Below, piece after piece: positions 24,600 to 34,400 of a stretch of DNA of 37,250 nucleotides; the first letter of the stretch is position 1, and each line of letters opens with the position of its first letter. The stretch lies in assembly GCA_946481605.1 (NCBI GenBank), contig CAMLPA010000003.1:1-37250 (forward strand), in the 5' to 3' direction. Source of the stretch: an uncultured Flavihumibacter sp. GTDB taxonomy: Bacteria; Bacteroidota; Bacteroidia; Chitinophagales; Chitinophagaceae. The notes under the pieces were generated by a model. That model was not told the origin of the DNA. It did no database searches and was given only the letters and a program-made list of their open reading frames with translations. The position numbers and the translations under genes were made by a program.

Positions 24600-26651
24600 G
24601 TGATAACAAAACTAGCTTTAGGCAGTACCCTGTTCGGAATGGCCGATATATTGAGAGATAAGGTCGAGGACTATAAAGCCTATATCCTTTCTCTTTTATT
24701 CTTTAAACGCCTTTCCGATAACTACGAATGGGAAAATAAAAATGCCATCGCTGAATTTGAGAAGGAACACGACAGGCTACCGACTGTAAGAGAAGAAGCG
24801 GTTATTTATAAGAAAAAACACGACTTCAAAATACCGGAAGGTTGCTTTTGGAAAGATGTGAGGGAAGCAACAATTGATAAGAAGAACGAAGCTCTCCACA
24901 AAGCTGTGAATGGTATTGCCGAGGCCAATATTGATAAGGACGGCAAATTTTTCCTGAAAGGAGTTATCAATACCGTTCGATGGAATGAACCGGCACCTGA
25001 TGGTTCAGGTGGTAAAAAACTAAGTCCCGAAGTGCTTTCGCTTTTGGTAAGCTACCTCGATGCGGTTGACCTCAGTAATAAGAATGCAAGTGTTGATGTA
25101 TTGGGCGATGCTTATGAATACTTGATTAAGCGTTTTGCTGATGAAAATAAAGGTGGCACAACTGCCGGCCAGTTTTATACGCCAACCGAAGTTCGTGACC
25201 TGATTGTTCGTTATCTCAAGCCGCAAACAGGCAATACTGTTTATGATCCCACTTGTGGTTCTGGTGGTTTCCTGATTGATGCTGCTAAGTACTGCAAAAT
25301 CAACTACGGCAATCAAAAGGCTATTCGTTTGTTTGGCCAGGAAGATGTGTGGAATACCTGGGCGATTGCCAACATCAATATGATATTGCACGGTTTGGAT
25401 GCCAAAATTGAAAAAGGCGATACCATCCTCGACCCCAAGTTTAAGGAGGAGGACAATGAATTGGAGATAAAAAAGTTTGACCTCGTAATGGCTAATTTCC
25501 CCTTCTCACAGGAAAACTGGTGGAAGAATGGGGAACCCAAAAAGGATGCAAAAGGCAAAACGGTGAACAAGAAAGATGGCTCACCGCAATTAGAATATCC
25601 AGGTAAGGAAGATTTCAGCGACCCTTACGAAAGGTTTGTATATGGCAATCCGCCTTTTTCCAATGGTGATTTTGCTTTCCTCCAGCACATTGTGGCTTCT
25701 TTAAAAGATAATGGCAAAGCGGGAGTGGTTTGTCCGCAGGGCGTTTTATTCAGAGGGCAGCCAGAGAAAACCGAAGAAGAAGACGGCCAAAACCGAAAAG
25801 CCGATGATGAGTATTTAATCCGTAGAGGCTTTTTGCAAGGACCTATTGACAGCAATGGTGAGTTTACTGCCATGCACAATATTGTAGATGCTGTAGTAGT
25901 ATTACCAGGCAACCTGTTTTATGGAACCACCATACCCGGTTCTATTCTCTTTTTCAACAAAAGCAAGCCTGAGCACCGAAAGGATAAAGTGCTGATGGTG
26001 TACGCTGCCAAAAAAGGCTGGTACAAAGAGGAGCCGAACATGAATGTACTAATGCCGCATGACATGCTTCGCATTTCTACCATTATGGAAAGCTGGGGTG
26101 ATTTGGCAATTGCCAAAACATGGATTGATTCTCAAAAGGCCAGACTGAAAGCCCTGATACAAGAAGATTTGGAATACAAACTCTCTGAAATTGAAGAGTA
26201 TTACTACGAGGATTTAACCAACCTTGCAGCCAAGTTACAAAAGGCTAAGCAGGCCATAGCTGAAAAAGAGGCAGAAGACAAAAAGCCCACCAAAACGGAG
26301 TTAAAAAATCTGGAAACAGCCCAGGCTGCTTACGATAAGGTAGTGGTAGAAAAAGAGGGGAAGATACTTACAGCCCATACACAGGCTGAAAAGGAACGCA
26401 AAGCCATTGATGAAGTAGAGCAGGAATTGCTCACCATGCTGCAAGACCCTGAGTTACGCAAACGGTACTTCTCTGTAGTGGATATGGAAGAACTGGAGGA
26501 AAACGAATTTAACCTCAATATCCCCCGCTATGTGGATACGTTTGAACCAGAGGAAGAAATTGATTTGAAAACTGCAATTCAAGAGTTCAAGTTAGTTATT
26601 GATGCTGAAGCGAAGACAGAAATATCTCTTAACCAATATTTGGTATTTTAA
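24600..26651 (+). CDS. hsdM: Type I restriction-modification methylase subunit HsdM
   Basis: The adenine-N6 methyltransferase subunit; with HsdS it methylates the recognition site and with HsdR completes the restriction complex. The N-terminal HsdM helical domain (STLFGMADILRDKVEDYKAY, LLFFKRLSDNYEWE) supports the GTG start at 24600, since ATG 24639 would cut it. AdoMet motif I is D216-P-T-C-G-S-G-G. Catalytic motif IV is N299-F-P-F, a variant of NPPF/Y; a second N350-P-P-F follows in a loop. TAGQFYTPTEVRDLIVRYL is also diagnostic. A long charged coiled-coil (about 515-625) precedes the C-terminus. At 683 aa it is somewhat long. It starts 5 nt after abiEii. Confidence 0.94.
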   Translation: MITKLALGSTLFGMADILRDKVEDYKAYILSLLFFKRLSDNYEWENKNAIAEFEKEHDRLPTVREEAVIYKKKHDFKIPEGCFWKDVREATIDKKNEALHKAVNGIAEANIDKDGKFFLKGVINTVRWNEPAPDGSGGKKLSPEVLSLLVSYLDAVDLSNKNASVDVLGDAYEYLIKRFADENKGGTTAGQFYTPTEVRDLIVRYLKPQTGNTVYDPTCGSGGFLIDAAKYCKINYGNQKAIRLFGQEDVWNTWAIANINMILHGLDAKIEKGDTILDPKFKEEDNELEIKKFDLVMANFPFSQENWWKNGEPKKDAKGKTVNKKDGSPQLEYPGKEDFSDPYERFVYGNPPFSNGDFAFLQHIVASLKDNGKAGVVCPQGVLFRGQPEKTEEEDGQNRKADDEYLIRRGFLQGPIDSNGEFTAMHNIVDAVVVLPGNLFYGTTIPGSILFFNKSKPEHRKDKVLMVYAAKKGWYKEEPNMNVLMPHDMLRISTIMESWGDLAIAKTWIDSQKARLKALIQEDLEYKLSEIEEYYYEDLTNLAAKLQKAKQAIAEKEAEDKKPTKTELKNLETAQAAYDKVVVEKEGKILTAHTQAEKERKAIDEVEQELLTMLQDPELRKRYFSVVDMEELEENEFNLNIPRYVDTFEPEEEIDLKTAIQEFKLVIDAEAKTEISLNQYLVF

Positions 26652-26653
26652 CT

Positions 26654-27850
26654 ATGGAAAAGATAGGTAAATACATAACCAAGTATGTGAAAGGAAAAAC
26701 GCCTAAGGAGCTTTATGAAGTTCCCGCTGAAGGTTTATTGCCATATTTATCACCAGATTATTTGAGAGACAAAGCTGCCCCGGAATTTTATGCTTTACCA
26801 TCAACGAAAACGGTTCAGGTTGATGATGGAGAAGTAATTGTGCTTTGGGATGGAAGTAATGCTGGTGAGATACTCATTTCCAAAAAAGGAATTTTGGCTT
26901 CAACAATGGTAAAGTTGGATTTTGATGAAGACGAAATCTATAAACCTTACTATTCATATTCATTTTTGTTTTTAGAATATGTGCTAAAAGCCAAAACTGC
27001 AGGTTCTGGTATCCCTCATGCCGACAAAGGTGTTATTAAACGGCTTGAGTTTTTTAAACCTGAAAAGACTGAACAAAAAGCCATCGCCACTATTCTTTCC
27101 AAAGTAGATGAAGCTATCAAAGCCACCGAAAACAGCATTAAGGCTGCCGATAAACTCAAAAAAAGCCTGATGCAAAACCTTCTTACCGGCAAACTCAAAC
27201 CCGATGGCACTTGGCGGAAGGAAGATGAGTTTTACAAAGATGAGAAGTTTGGAAATGTGCCATTAGGTTGGAAAGTGAAAAAGGTTAAAGAAATATCTAA
27301 CTGTTTAGATTCTAATAGAAAGCCAATTAAAGCAGCCGATCGTAAGGGAATTGCTGGCGAGTACAGGTATTATGGAGCCGCGGGTATTATTGATTATATA
27401 AACGATTACATATTTGATGGTCGGTATATTTTGTTTGGTGAAGACGGAGAGAATCTTATTTCAAGAAAGCTGCCACACGCTTTTATAGTAGAGGGGAAAT
27501 TTTGGGTTAATAATCATGCACATATTTTGGAGGCAATAGAAGGTGCTTCGGATTTAGATTACTTATGCTATCAGTTAGAGTTTAAAAACTATGAAAACAT
27601 TGTATATGGTTCTGCTCAACCTAAAATAAATAAATCTGACTTAAACAAGATTAGGGTTTTAATTCCAGAACAAATTTGCGAGCAAATTGGAATATCAAAT
27701 GTTATCAAGCAGATGGATCAAATAATTGAAAACAAGAAGCAGAAGGAGAGAACGCTTCAAAAGCTTAAAAAATCACTCATGCAAAACCTGCTAACAGGTA
27801 AGGTGCGAGTGGATTTAAATAAAATTGAAAAACTGATAAACGAGAATTAA
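26654..27850 (+). CDS. hsdS: Type I restriction specificity subunit HsdS
   Basis: HsdS determines the bipartite DNA target of the HsdMSR complex. The 398 residues comprise target-recognition domain 1 (about 1-130), a first conserved helix (about 135-185), target-recognition domain 2 (about 205-335) and a C-terminal conserved helix (about 345-390). Each conserved helix ends with the identical KKSLMQNLLTGK (residues 169-180 and 372-383), as expected for HsdS pseudo-symmetry. Domain 1 appears to begin directly at the N-terminus without the usual short lead. The second recognition domain looks more AT-rich than its surroundings, suggesting it was acquired separately. It is 2 nt after hsdM and 1 nt before the glycosylase gene. 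Confidence 0.92.
   Translation: MEKIGKYITKYVKGKTPKELYEVPAEGLLPYLSPDYLRDKAAPEFYALPSTKTVQVDDGEVIVLWDGSNAGEILISKKGILASTMVKLDFDEDEIYKPYYSYSFLFLEYVLKAKTAGSGIPHADKGVIKRLEFFKPEKTEQKAIATILSKVDEAIKATENSIKAADKLKKSLMQNLLTGKLKPDGTWRKEDEFYKDEKFGNVPLGWKVKKVKEISNCLDSNRKPIKAADRKGIAGEYRYYGAAGIIDYINDYIFDGRYILFGEDGENLISRKLPHAFIVEGKFWVNNHAHILEAIEGASDLDYLCYQLEFKNYENIVYGSAQPKINKSDLNKIRVLIPEQICEQIGISNVIKQMDQIIENKKQKERTLQKLKKSLMQNLLTGKVRVDLNKIEKLINEN
27158..27802 (+). repeat. Intragenic direct repeats of hsdS
   Basis: 36-bp copies at 27158-27193 and 27767-27802 encode the same peptide KKSLMQNLLTGK and share most bases, including the run ATGCAAAACCT. They flank target-recognition domain 2 and are possible crossover points for swapping it. 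Confidence 0.6.
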
Positions 27851-27851
27851 A

Positions 27852-28346
27852 ATGATATTGCCAGACTTGCTCACCCATAATTTGAAGATTGTTTTCTGCG
27901 GTACGGCAGCAGGAAATAAATCGGCTGAACGTAAGGCATACTATGCAGGTGCTGGCAACTTGTTTTATCCAACATTGGCAAGCTGTGGGTTTACCCCACG
28001 CATGCTAAAACCGCAAGAGTTTCCGGAGTTGCTGCAACACGGCATTGGCCTCACCGATTTGGTGAAGCATCAATTTGGTATGGATAAAGACCTTAAAGAG
28101 GAGCATTTTGATACGCAAGGTTTTGAGGAAAAAATATTGAAGTACCAGCCTCAATTTGTTTGCTTCAATGGCAAAGAAGCGGCTAAAGTGTATTTCAACC
28201 TCAAATACACCAGGCAGGTAAGCTATGGCTTACAAAGCAGGGTCATTGGAAATTCTAAGCTATACGTAGCACCATCAACCTCCTTGCAGGCTATTGCCTA
28301 TTGGGACGAAAGTATTTGGCAACAATTTAAGCATTTAACGAACTAA
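27852..28346 (+). CDS. Mug/TDG-like DNA glycosylase in the defence operon
   Basis: A 164-residue uracil-DNA-glycosylase-superfamily protein closest to E. coli Mug. LLTHNLKIVFCGTAAG aligns with ILAPGLRVVFCGINPG, and LKPQEFPELLQHGIGLTDLV aligns with [20 protein letters not shown]. The Mug catalytic GINPG is GTAAG here, with A19 in place of Asn18. The C-terminal Mug LPNPSGLS is APSTSLQA. A GTAAG subgroup of mismatch/uracil glycosylases exists in my recollection, so the protein may be active on a different base. It lies 1 nt from hsdS and 1 nt from mcrB, so it is cotranscribed. Its role is likely to excise an unusual base, possibly in phage DNA (inference), though housekeeping repair cannot be excluded. 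Confidence 0.82.
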   Translation: MILPDLLTHNLKIVFCGTAAGNKSAERKAYYAGAGNLFYPTLASCGFTPRMLKPQEFPELLQHGIGLTDLVKHQFGMDKDLKEEHFDTQGFEEKILKYQPQFVCFNGKEAAKVYFNLKYTRQVSYGLQSRVIGNSKLYVAPSTSLQAIAYWDESIWQQFKHLTN

Positions 28347-28347
28347 T

Positions 28348-30099
28348 ATGATTCCATCTTGGGCAAATAGAGCAGTCTATACTCATTTCGATGTATTTCT
28401 GCAAAAATGCATCCTCGGCAACGATAGTTACATCACTGATAATCCGGGCATATTTACCCCAGCCAACCTCAATTCCTGTGTTACTGCCTTTGTAGATAAT
28501 CCGGATACAGGCGACCGTAACTTTGATGCAAAATCAAGAGACCAGTTTGCTGCCTATCCCAAAGAGGAGCAGGAGGTGTTTGCCCATTTCATTTGGCTTT
28601 GGGGAATGCCAGCCTCTGATATGACAGGAGCCGGAAAGAAGGGTGCTGTGGTAAGGTTTCTTGGCGATGATTACAATGCCACATTAACCAACGTATTTAT
28701 TGATGGAGGCATAGGTTCAGCTGGTCAACGCCACAAGCTGAATAAACCTTTTGAAATCTCTTTTTTGCTTTTGCTTTTCAGAGAAATCAAAAACAATCTA
28801 CAGGCAAGGCAAATCAATGATGTGGCTTCACTAAAAAAATACATTGAAACACTTTGCAGAGAACTGTACTATAACAACAAGGAGACTGCCGAAACTGCGG
28901 AGGAGAAATTAAAGAAGGCAGGAAAGGAATTTCTGGCATTGCATCATATCCTGTTGCATTTATGCGACCCGGATAAATACGAAGCGATTGCCGCCCAAAA
29001 GCACAAGGATGCTATTATTAATACCTTTTTTAGCATATTGGATAAAGACAATACTGACGGCCTATGGGAAGATATTGATGCAAGTATACTGGCAATTCGG
29101 AATAAGCTCACCGAAATACTGGGTTATGAAGTGAACTTCTATGACGAGGAAATTCAGGATGCCTGGAACTTTGGTGAAAGCAAGGACGATGTTTCAGAGG
29201 TTACCTTGTTCGAGTATAAGAAAGCAATGGTGTTTTATGGTCCTCCGGGCACTTCCAAAACGCATTCCGCCACTCGATTAGCGGAGTTGTTGATTACAAA
29301 ACAATATTTCCGCAACAAACAGAGTATTAAAGAATACTTCGAGAAATCGGAAGAGATATTAGAGGAACACATTCATCACCTTCAGTTGCACAGCAATTAC
29401 AATTATGAAGATTTTATTGCCGGTCTGCATATCGAAGATAAAAGCAGCGTAGTTAAACCCGGCTATCTTTTAAATCTGATTGAGAAAGTAAACAATGACC
29501 CATTACCACATGTTCTCATTTTGGATGAGATTAACCGAACAGATATTTCAAGACTCTTTGGGGAGTTGTTCTCTGCATTAGAGTACCGCAACAAGAAAAT
29601 TAAACTCTCTATTGGGGAGTTGGAAATTGCTCTTCCTGCCAATCTCTATTTCATAGGCACCATGAATGAGATAGATTTTTCGTTGGAACGCATAGACTTT
29701 GCCCTTCGCAGAAGGTTTTTGTGGCAGTTCAAAGGTTTTGACAGAAATATTCTTTGGCACATGCTCCAGCAAAAGAAAAGAGCACTTCAAATGAATATTA
29801 GCGATGCGGATATTGAAACCTTTATCAGCCGTTGCGAACGGTTGAATAAAGAAGTTTCTGTCTTGCCTGAATTGGGTGAAAATTATCAGGTGGGTCACAC
29901 ATTCTTTGCCGAGGTGGTTGATATATTCAAGTCACTGAAAGGTGTTCATTCAGGTCGCCTCTATTTTTTAAACCAACCTGTAAAAATTCTCTGGGAAATC
30001 AGTATTAAACCAATTTTGCAGGCATTCCTGGGCAATATGGATGCAGATTCTAAAAGAGATAAAATAAACGATTTACAGAAAGTATTGATTAATGGCTGA
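28348..30099 (+). CDS. mcrB: McrB-type AAA+ GTPase of a modification-dependent restriction system
   Basis: McrB recognises modified DNA through its N-terminal domain and translocates using GTP, recruiting McrC to cut. The 583 residues split into a specificity region (about 1-270) that I do not recognise as a known methylcytosine-binding fold, and a C-terminal AAA+ domain. Walker A is G298-PPGTSKT. Walker B is D393-E394 in HVLILDEINRTDISRLFGEL. The McrB-type sensor is T438-M-N-E-I-D, slightly changed from TMNTADRS. The arginine region is LERIDFALRRRF. The novel N-terminus means the recognised modification cannot be stated. It overlaps mcrC by 8 nt. Confidence 0.93.
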   Translation: MIPSWANRAVYTHFDVFLQKCILGNDSYITDNPGIFTPANLNSCVTAFVDNPDTGDRNFDAKSRDQFAAYPKEEQEVFAHFIWLWGMPASDMTGAGKKGAVVRFLGDDYNATLTNVFIDGGIGSAGQRHKLNKPFEISFLLLLFREIKNNLQARQINDVASLKKYIETLCRELYYNNKETAETAEEKLKKAGKEFLALHHILLHLCDPDKYEAIAAQKHKDAIINTFFSILDKDNTDGLWEDIDASILAIRNKLTEILGYEVNFYDEEIQDAWNFGESKDDVSEVTLFEYKKAMVFYGPPGTSKTHSATRLAELLITKQYFRNKQSIKEYFEKSEEILEEHIHHLQLHSNYNYEDFIAGLHIEDKSSVVKPGYLLNLIEKVNNDPLPHVLILDEINRTDISRLFGELFSALEYRNKKIKLSIGELEIALPANLYFIGTMNEIDFSLERIDFALRRRFLWQFKGFDRNILWHMLQQKKRALQMNISDADIETFISRCERLNKEVSVLPELGENYQVGHTFFAEVVDIFKSLKGVHSGRLYFLNQPVKILWEISIKPILQAFLGNMDADSKRDKINDLQKVLING

Positions 30100-31402
30100 A
30101 ACGCTTAAACATATCACAGCTTTTGATTGCTTGCCTTTTGATAATGAAACGGCAACAGCCGATGTATTGCAGGAGTTCATACAATCGCAAAGCAAGCATG
30201 TGTTTTGGTTCTCTGCCAATTACAATGCAGATGATGATGCTATGTTAGCTGAATACGATTACCGAAATAATAACTGGACAGCCGGAAGATTTGTTGGTGA
30301 AGCTATTTTCAATCACAACCAAACAGATTATAAAATAACCATCAAGCCAAGATTTGGCGAAAAATTCCTTTTCAGAATGTTGGAAGAGATTTTCAATATT
30401 CGGATTACTACTTCGGCATGTCAAACCAGTAAAAGCGTTGATTGGCAACATTACATTAAACGCATCATTGCATTTATTTGGCTGCAAAAATTAGCCAATG
30501 CCAATTTACATGGCGTTCCTAAAACACAGGTAAAAAGAGAATACAGAGGCCAGGCAATCAGAGGCCGTTTAGATGTAAGGCAATCAATGAAGCCTTTGCA
30601 TCGAAGTAACGAAGTGGTTTCAACCTTCCGTGAAAAGCAGATTGATGAACACATTGCACAAATTATATTTCAGGCTTACCAAATTTTAAAGTCAGACTTT
30701 GAAATTGGTAAAATCAATATTCCTGATTCGGCAAGGGAGGCAATCAATCAGGTTCACAGTGTAGTTCAAAACAAAGTACACATCAGCGAAAGCGATTACA
30801 AAAACATTAAGTACAAAGACATTTATTTAAGCTGGAAGTCATTGGTTGATTTATCCTGGGATATAATCAAGCGAAAACAATTCAGCTTAAAACAAGACAA
30901 AGCAAAAAGGGGATTCGGCTTTTTTATTGACATGGCCGAAGTATGGGAGCAATATCTCCGAGCCATTTTAAAGAAAAACCTTATGCCCTTTGGCTGGCGT
31001 TACAGGAATGATAAACAGCTTGCTTACAAGGGCTATTTCTTTCAAAGGGAATTGATACCTGATTTGGTGTTTCAAAAAGAAAACGAAGTTGCTGTTTGGG
31101 ATGCTAAATACAAACAGATGAAGGGAAGGTGCTTTGATGTTGATCGTTCCGATTTTTTCCAGATACATACTTACATCCAGTATCAGTTAAATCATAAAGC
31201 CGTAAAAGCAGGTGGGCTGCTTTATCCGATTTCAACTACACCAAACTTTGAAGATTACCAAAGCCCCAAGCTGATTAATGAAGAAGGCGTAAAAATGAAT
31301 TTTTCAATAGATGGTATTGAGTTGGCTGAGAAAGTGGAGAATGAACATCATCGCCAATCAGAGGTAGAATTTATAAATCGCATAATAAAAAGCATTTCAT
31401 AA
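30092..31402 (+). CDS. mcrC: McrC nuclease subunit
   Basis: The endonuclease partner of McrB. The 436-residue protein has an N-terminal McrB-contacting region and a C-terminal PD-(D/E)xK nuclease: D324 in LIPDLVF, then D337-A-K339 in VWDAKYKQ. Conserved LKRNLMP-like text is also seen (ILKKNLMPFGWRYRND), typical of McrC. GQAIRGRLDVRQS in the middle is another family hallmark. The start overlaps the end of mcrB by 8 nt, indicating coupled translation, and hsdR begins 1 nt after its stop. Confidence 0.92.
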   Translation: MAETLKHITAFDCLPFDNETATADVLQEFIQSQSKHVFWFSANYNADDDAMLAEYDYRNNNWTAGRFVGEAIFNHNQTDYKITIKPRFGEKFLFRMLEEIFNIRITTSACQTSKSVDWQHYIKRIIAFIWLQKLANANLHGVPKTQVKREYRGQAIRGRLDVRQSMKPLHRSNEVVSTFREKQIDEHIAQIIFQAYQILKSDFEIGKINIPDSAREAINQVHSVVQNKVHISESDYKNIKYKDIYLSWKSLVDLSWDIIKRKQFSLKQDKAKRGFGFFIDMAEVWEQYLRAILKKNLMPFGWRYRNDKQLAYKGYFFQRELIPDLVFQKENEVAVWDAKYKQMKGRCFDVDRSDFFQIHTYIQYQLNHKAVKAGGLLYPISTTPNFEDYQSPKLINEEGVKMNFSIDGIELAEKVENEHHRQSEVEFINRIIKSIS

Positions 31403-31403
31403 A

Positions 31404-34400
31404 ATGGGCAAGCTATCAGAATTAAAAGGGGTTGAAAAACCAGTAACCGAATGGCTCAGTAAAATGGGCTGGACTTTCAAAAGCAATGATGATTTGAAAG
31501 TGTATGGTCGTCCATTTTCAAATCCGGTGCTGGAGCAAATTCTCATCGAGAAAACAGCGCAGATTAACAATATCAGCCCTGCAATAGCCCGGTTGGCGGT
31601 GGAGCAATTACTTCAAAATTTAAACAACCCAATAGCTATTTTAGGGAATGAGGCATTTTTGGATAAGTTGGCTTCTCATGTTACCATTTCAGTAGAGGGA
31701 GATGATATTGATGTACATTTTATTGACTACGAAAATATTTGGAACAATGATTTTATTGTTACCAATCAATACTGGGTGCAAGGGTACAAAATGGTTAAAA
31801 CCGATATTGTGCTGCTTGTAAATGGTATTCCATTAGTGCCCATAGAAGCTAAACAAAGAGCAAGAAAAGGAACAAACTGGTTAGAAGGCGTAGCTCAGTT
31901 TTCTACTTATGACCAACGGGCCGATAAATTGTTTATGTGCCATGCTTTTGGCGTTGCCTGCAATGGCCGTATTGCTAAGTATGGCATTCCTGGAGCATCT
32001 TCATCCTATTTCAATGAATGGAAAAGTAATCTGGTTGATACCTCACAACCTAATCCGATTTTAGATCCTGAAAATGATTTGTGCGAGGTTTATAAAGACC
32101 CGGAAGATGCCTATTGGCATTTTGATGTAGCCCGTTTACCCAATGGCGAGGTATTGGAAAGAATGAAATTGGGCATCATTGGCTTATTGCAGCCTGCAAG
32201 GGTTTTGGACATTCTGAAACATTTTATGGTGTTTGAAAGAACAGAAGGCAAAATCATTAAGAAGGTGGCCCGTTACCAACAGCTAAGGGCAGCCAACAAA
32301 ATTGCAGACCGGGTAATCCATTCAGATTTAAAGCAAGGTGTTATCTGGCATACACAAGGCTCTGGTAAAAGCTTAACCATGCTTTATACCGCATTTAAGC
32401 TAAGGCAGAGTAAGGAATTGAAAGACCCTACTGTTTACATCGTAGTGGATAGGAAGGATTTGAGAGAGCAGATTGGTGGCACGTTTGACGATTGCGAATT
32501 TCCGAATGCAAGAGCAGTAAATAACATTGGCGACTTAAAATACATTATTGATAAAGCACCTGCCGGTGTATTTATAACTACAATCCAAAAGTTCAGAGAA
32601 TTAGGCAATCGGCAGGATATGAGAGATAATGTCATCATTTTAATTGATGAAGCGCACAGAACGCAATATGGCGATTTTCAAATGGAGTTGCAGGCTGTAC
32701 TACCAAATGCCAGGCGGTTTGCCTTTACAGGAACTCCAATTCCCAAAACGCATCAGGAGTTTGGAATTGTAAGACAAAAGGGAGAGCATGAGTATTACCT
32801 TGACAGGTATAGCATTCAGGATGCCATAGATGACGGAGCAACCAAACCCATACGATATACTTTTGGTCCGCAGGAGTGGTTTTTGGATAAGGAAAAGTTG
32901 AAACAGGGTTATGATGAAATTACTGCCGAACTGAATGAAGACGAAAAAAGACTTGTAGAAAAAAGGGTTCAGGCTTGGAAGGTTTTTCTAAAACACCCGG
33001 AAAGGATTCAAACTTTGGCAAAGGATATTGCAGAAGACTTTCGCAGTGTTGTTGAGCCGCAGGGATATAAAGCCCAGGTGGTGGCTTGTGATAAAGAAGC
33101 CTGTGTTTTGTATTACAATGAACTACTCAAGTATTTTGACCGTTCTGAAATCTCCATCATTTTTTCAACAGGGGCCTATGATGAAGGTGAAAAATATGAA
33201 CTCTATAAAGACCACTACAAAGAGGATGCAGAACGCAAAAAATTAATCAGGCAGTTTAAGCGAAGGATTACAGAAGAGGAACAGAAATTAGGCAATAGCC
33301 TAAAAGTGTTCATTGTATGCAATATGCTGCTCACTGGTTTTGATGCACCGATTGAGCAAACAATGTATCTCGATAGTCCAATCCGTGACCACAACCTTTT
33401 ACAAGCTGTTGCAAGGACAAACAGGCCCTATGATGATAAAGTGTCCAAGTTGTCAAAAGAGTTTGGTCGTATCGTAGATTATGTAGGTGTATTTACAAAT
33501 TACAAAGAGGCATTAAATTATGACCCCGAAGACATTGGTGAATTTGAAGATGTAGAAAGTTTAGTCGCCACCTTCCCTAAAGTATTAGATGATGCCTTTA
33601 AACCATTTAAAGATATTGAATTGGAAGACAGTTACGAGTGTGCAATGAATATCGTAAGGAAGCTGACAGAACTCGATCACGGCAAGTTTGAAAATTCTTT
33701 TAGAGAAGTGGTACAGCTTTGGGAATCAATTTCACCACATCCAAAACTCAGAGAGCACAGAGAAAAGTACTTGTGGCTAAATGAGATTTACGAAATATAC
33801 CTTGAAGAATTTAAACGGGTAGATTTTGATGCAGAGATTTATGCAGCCAAAACCCGAAAACTCATTCAGGAAACCGCCAGGCTCATAAACTTTAAAGGCC
33901 ATCTGCCGGAGATTAAAATTGATTCGGACTATTTGAGCAAACTCAAAGAAACCAAACTGAATCCTTCTGACAAGGCAGAAAAAATCATCAGAGATATTGA
34001 AACAGTAATCAGGCAGAATGAAGTCAACTCTGCTATTTATGTGGAGTTTCAAAATCGCTTGGATGATTTGATTAAGCAAAAGCAGGAACAGAGTTTGGCA
34101 ATTGAGGAAATACTAAATCAGTTAGGTGTCTTATATTCTGAACTGGATGAAGTTGCATCGTTGCCGCAACGAATGGGCTTCCCTGACAAAGGAACGTTTG
34201 AAATATTCACACTGATTAAGAACGCTTCAAAGGCAGATTTCAACGAAGAACTTACAAGAGATTTTTCATTGAGTGCATTTGATAGTGTCATTAAAAAGAA
34301 AATATACATCGGATGGCAGGATGTTCCAAGAGAGTACGAACGTCTACAAACCGACATTGAGCTATTGGCTGCTAATCCAAAATTTGAAGAATTGAAAATT

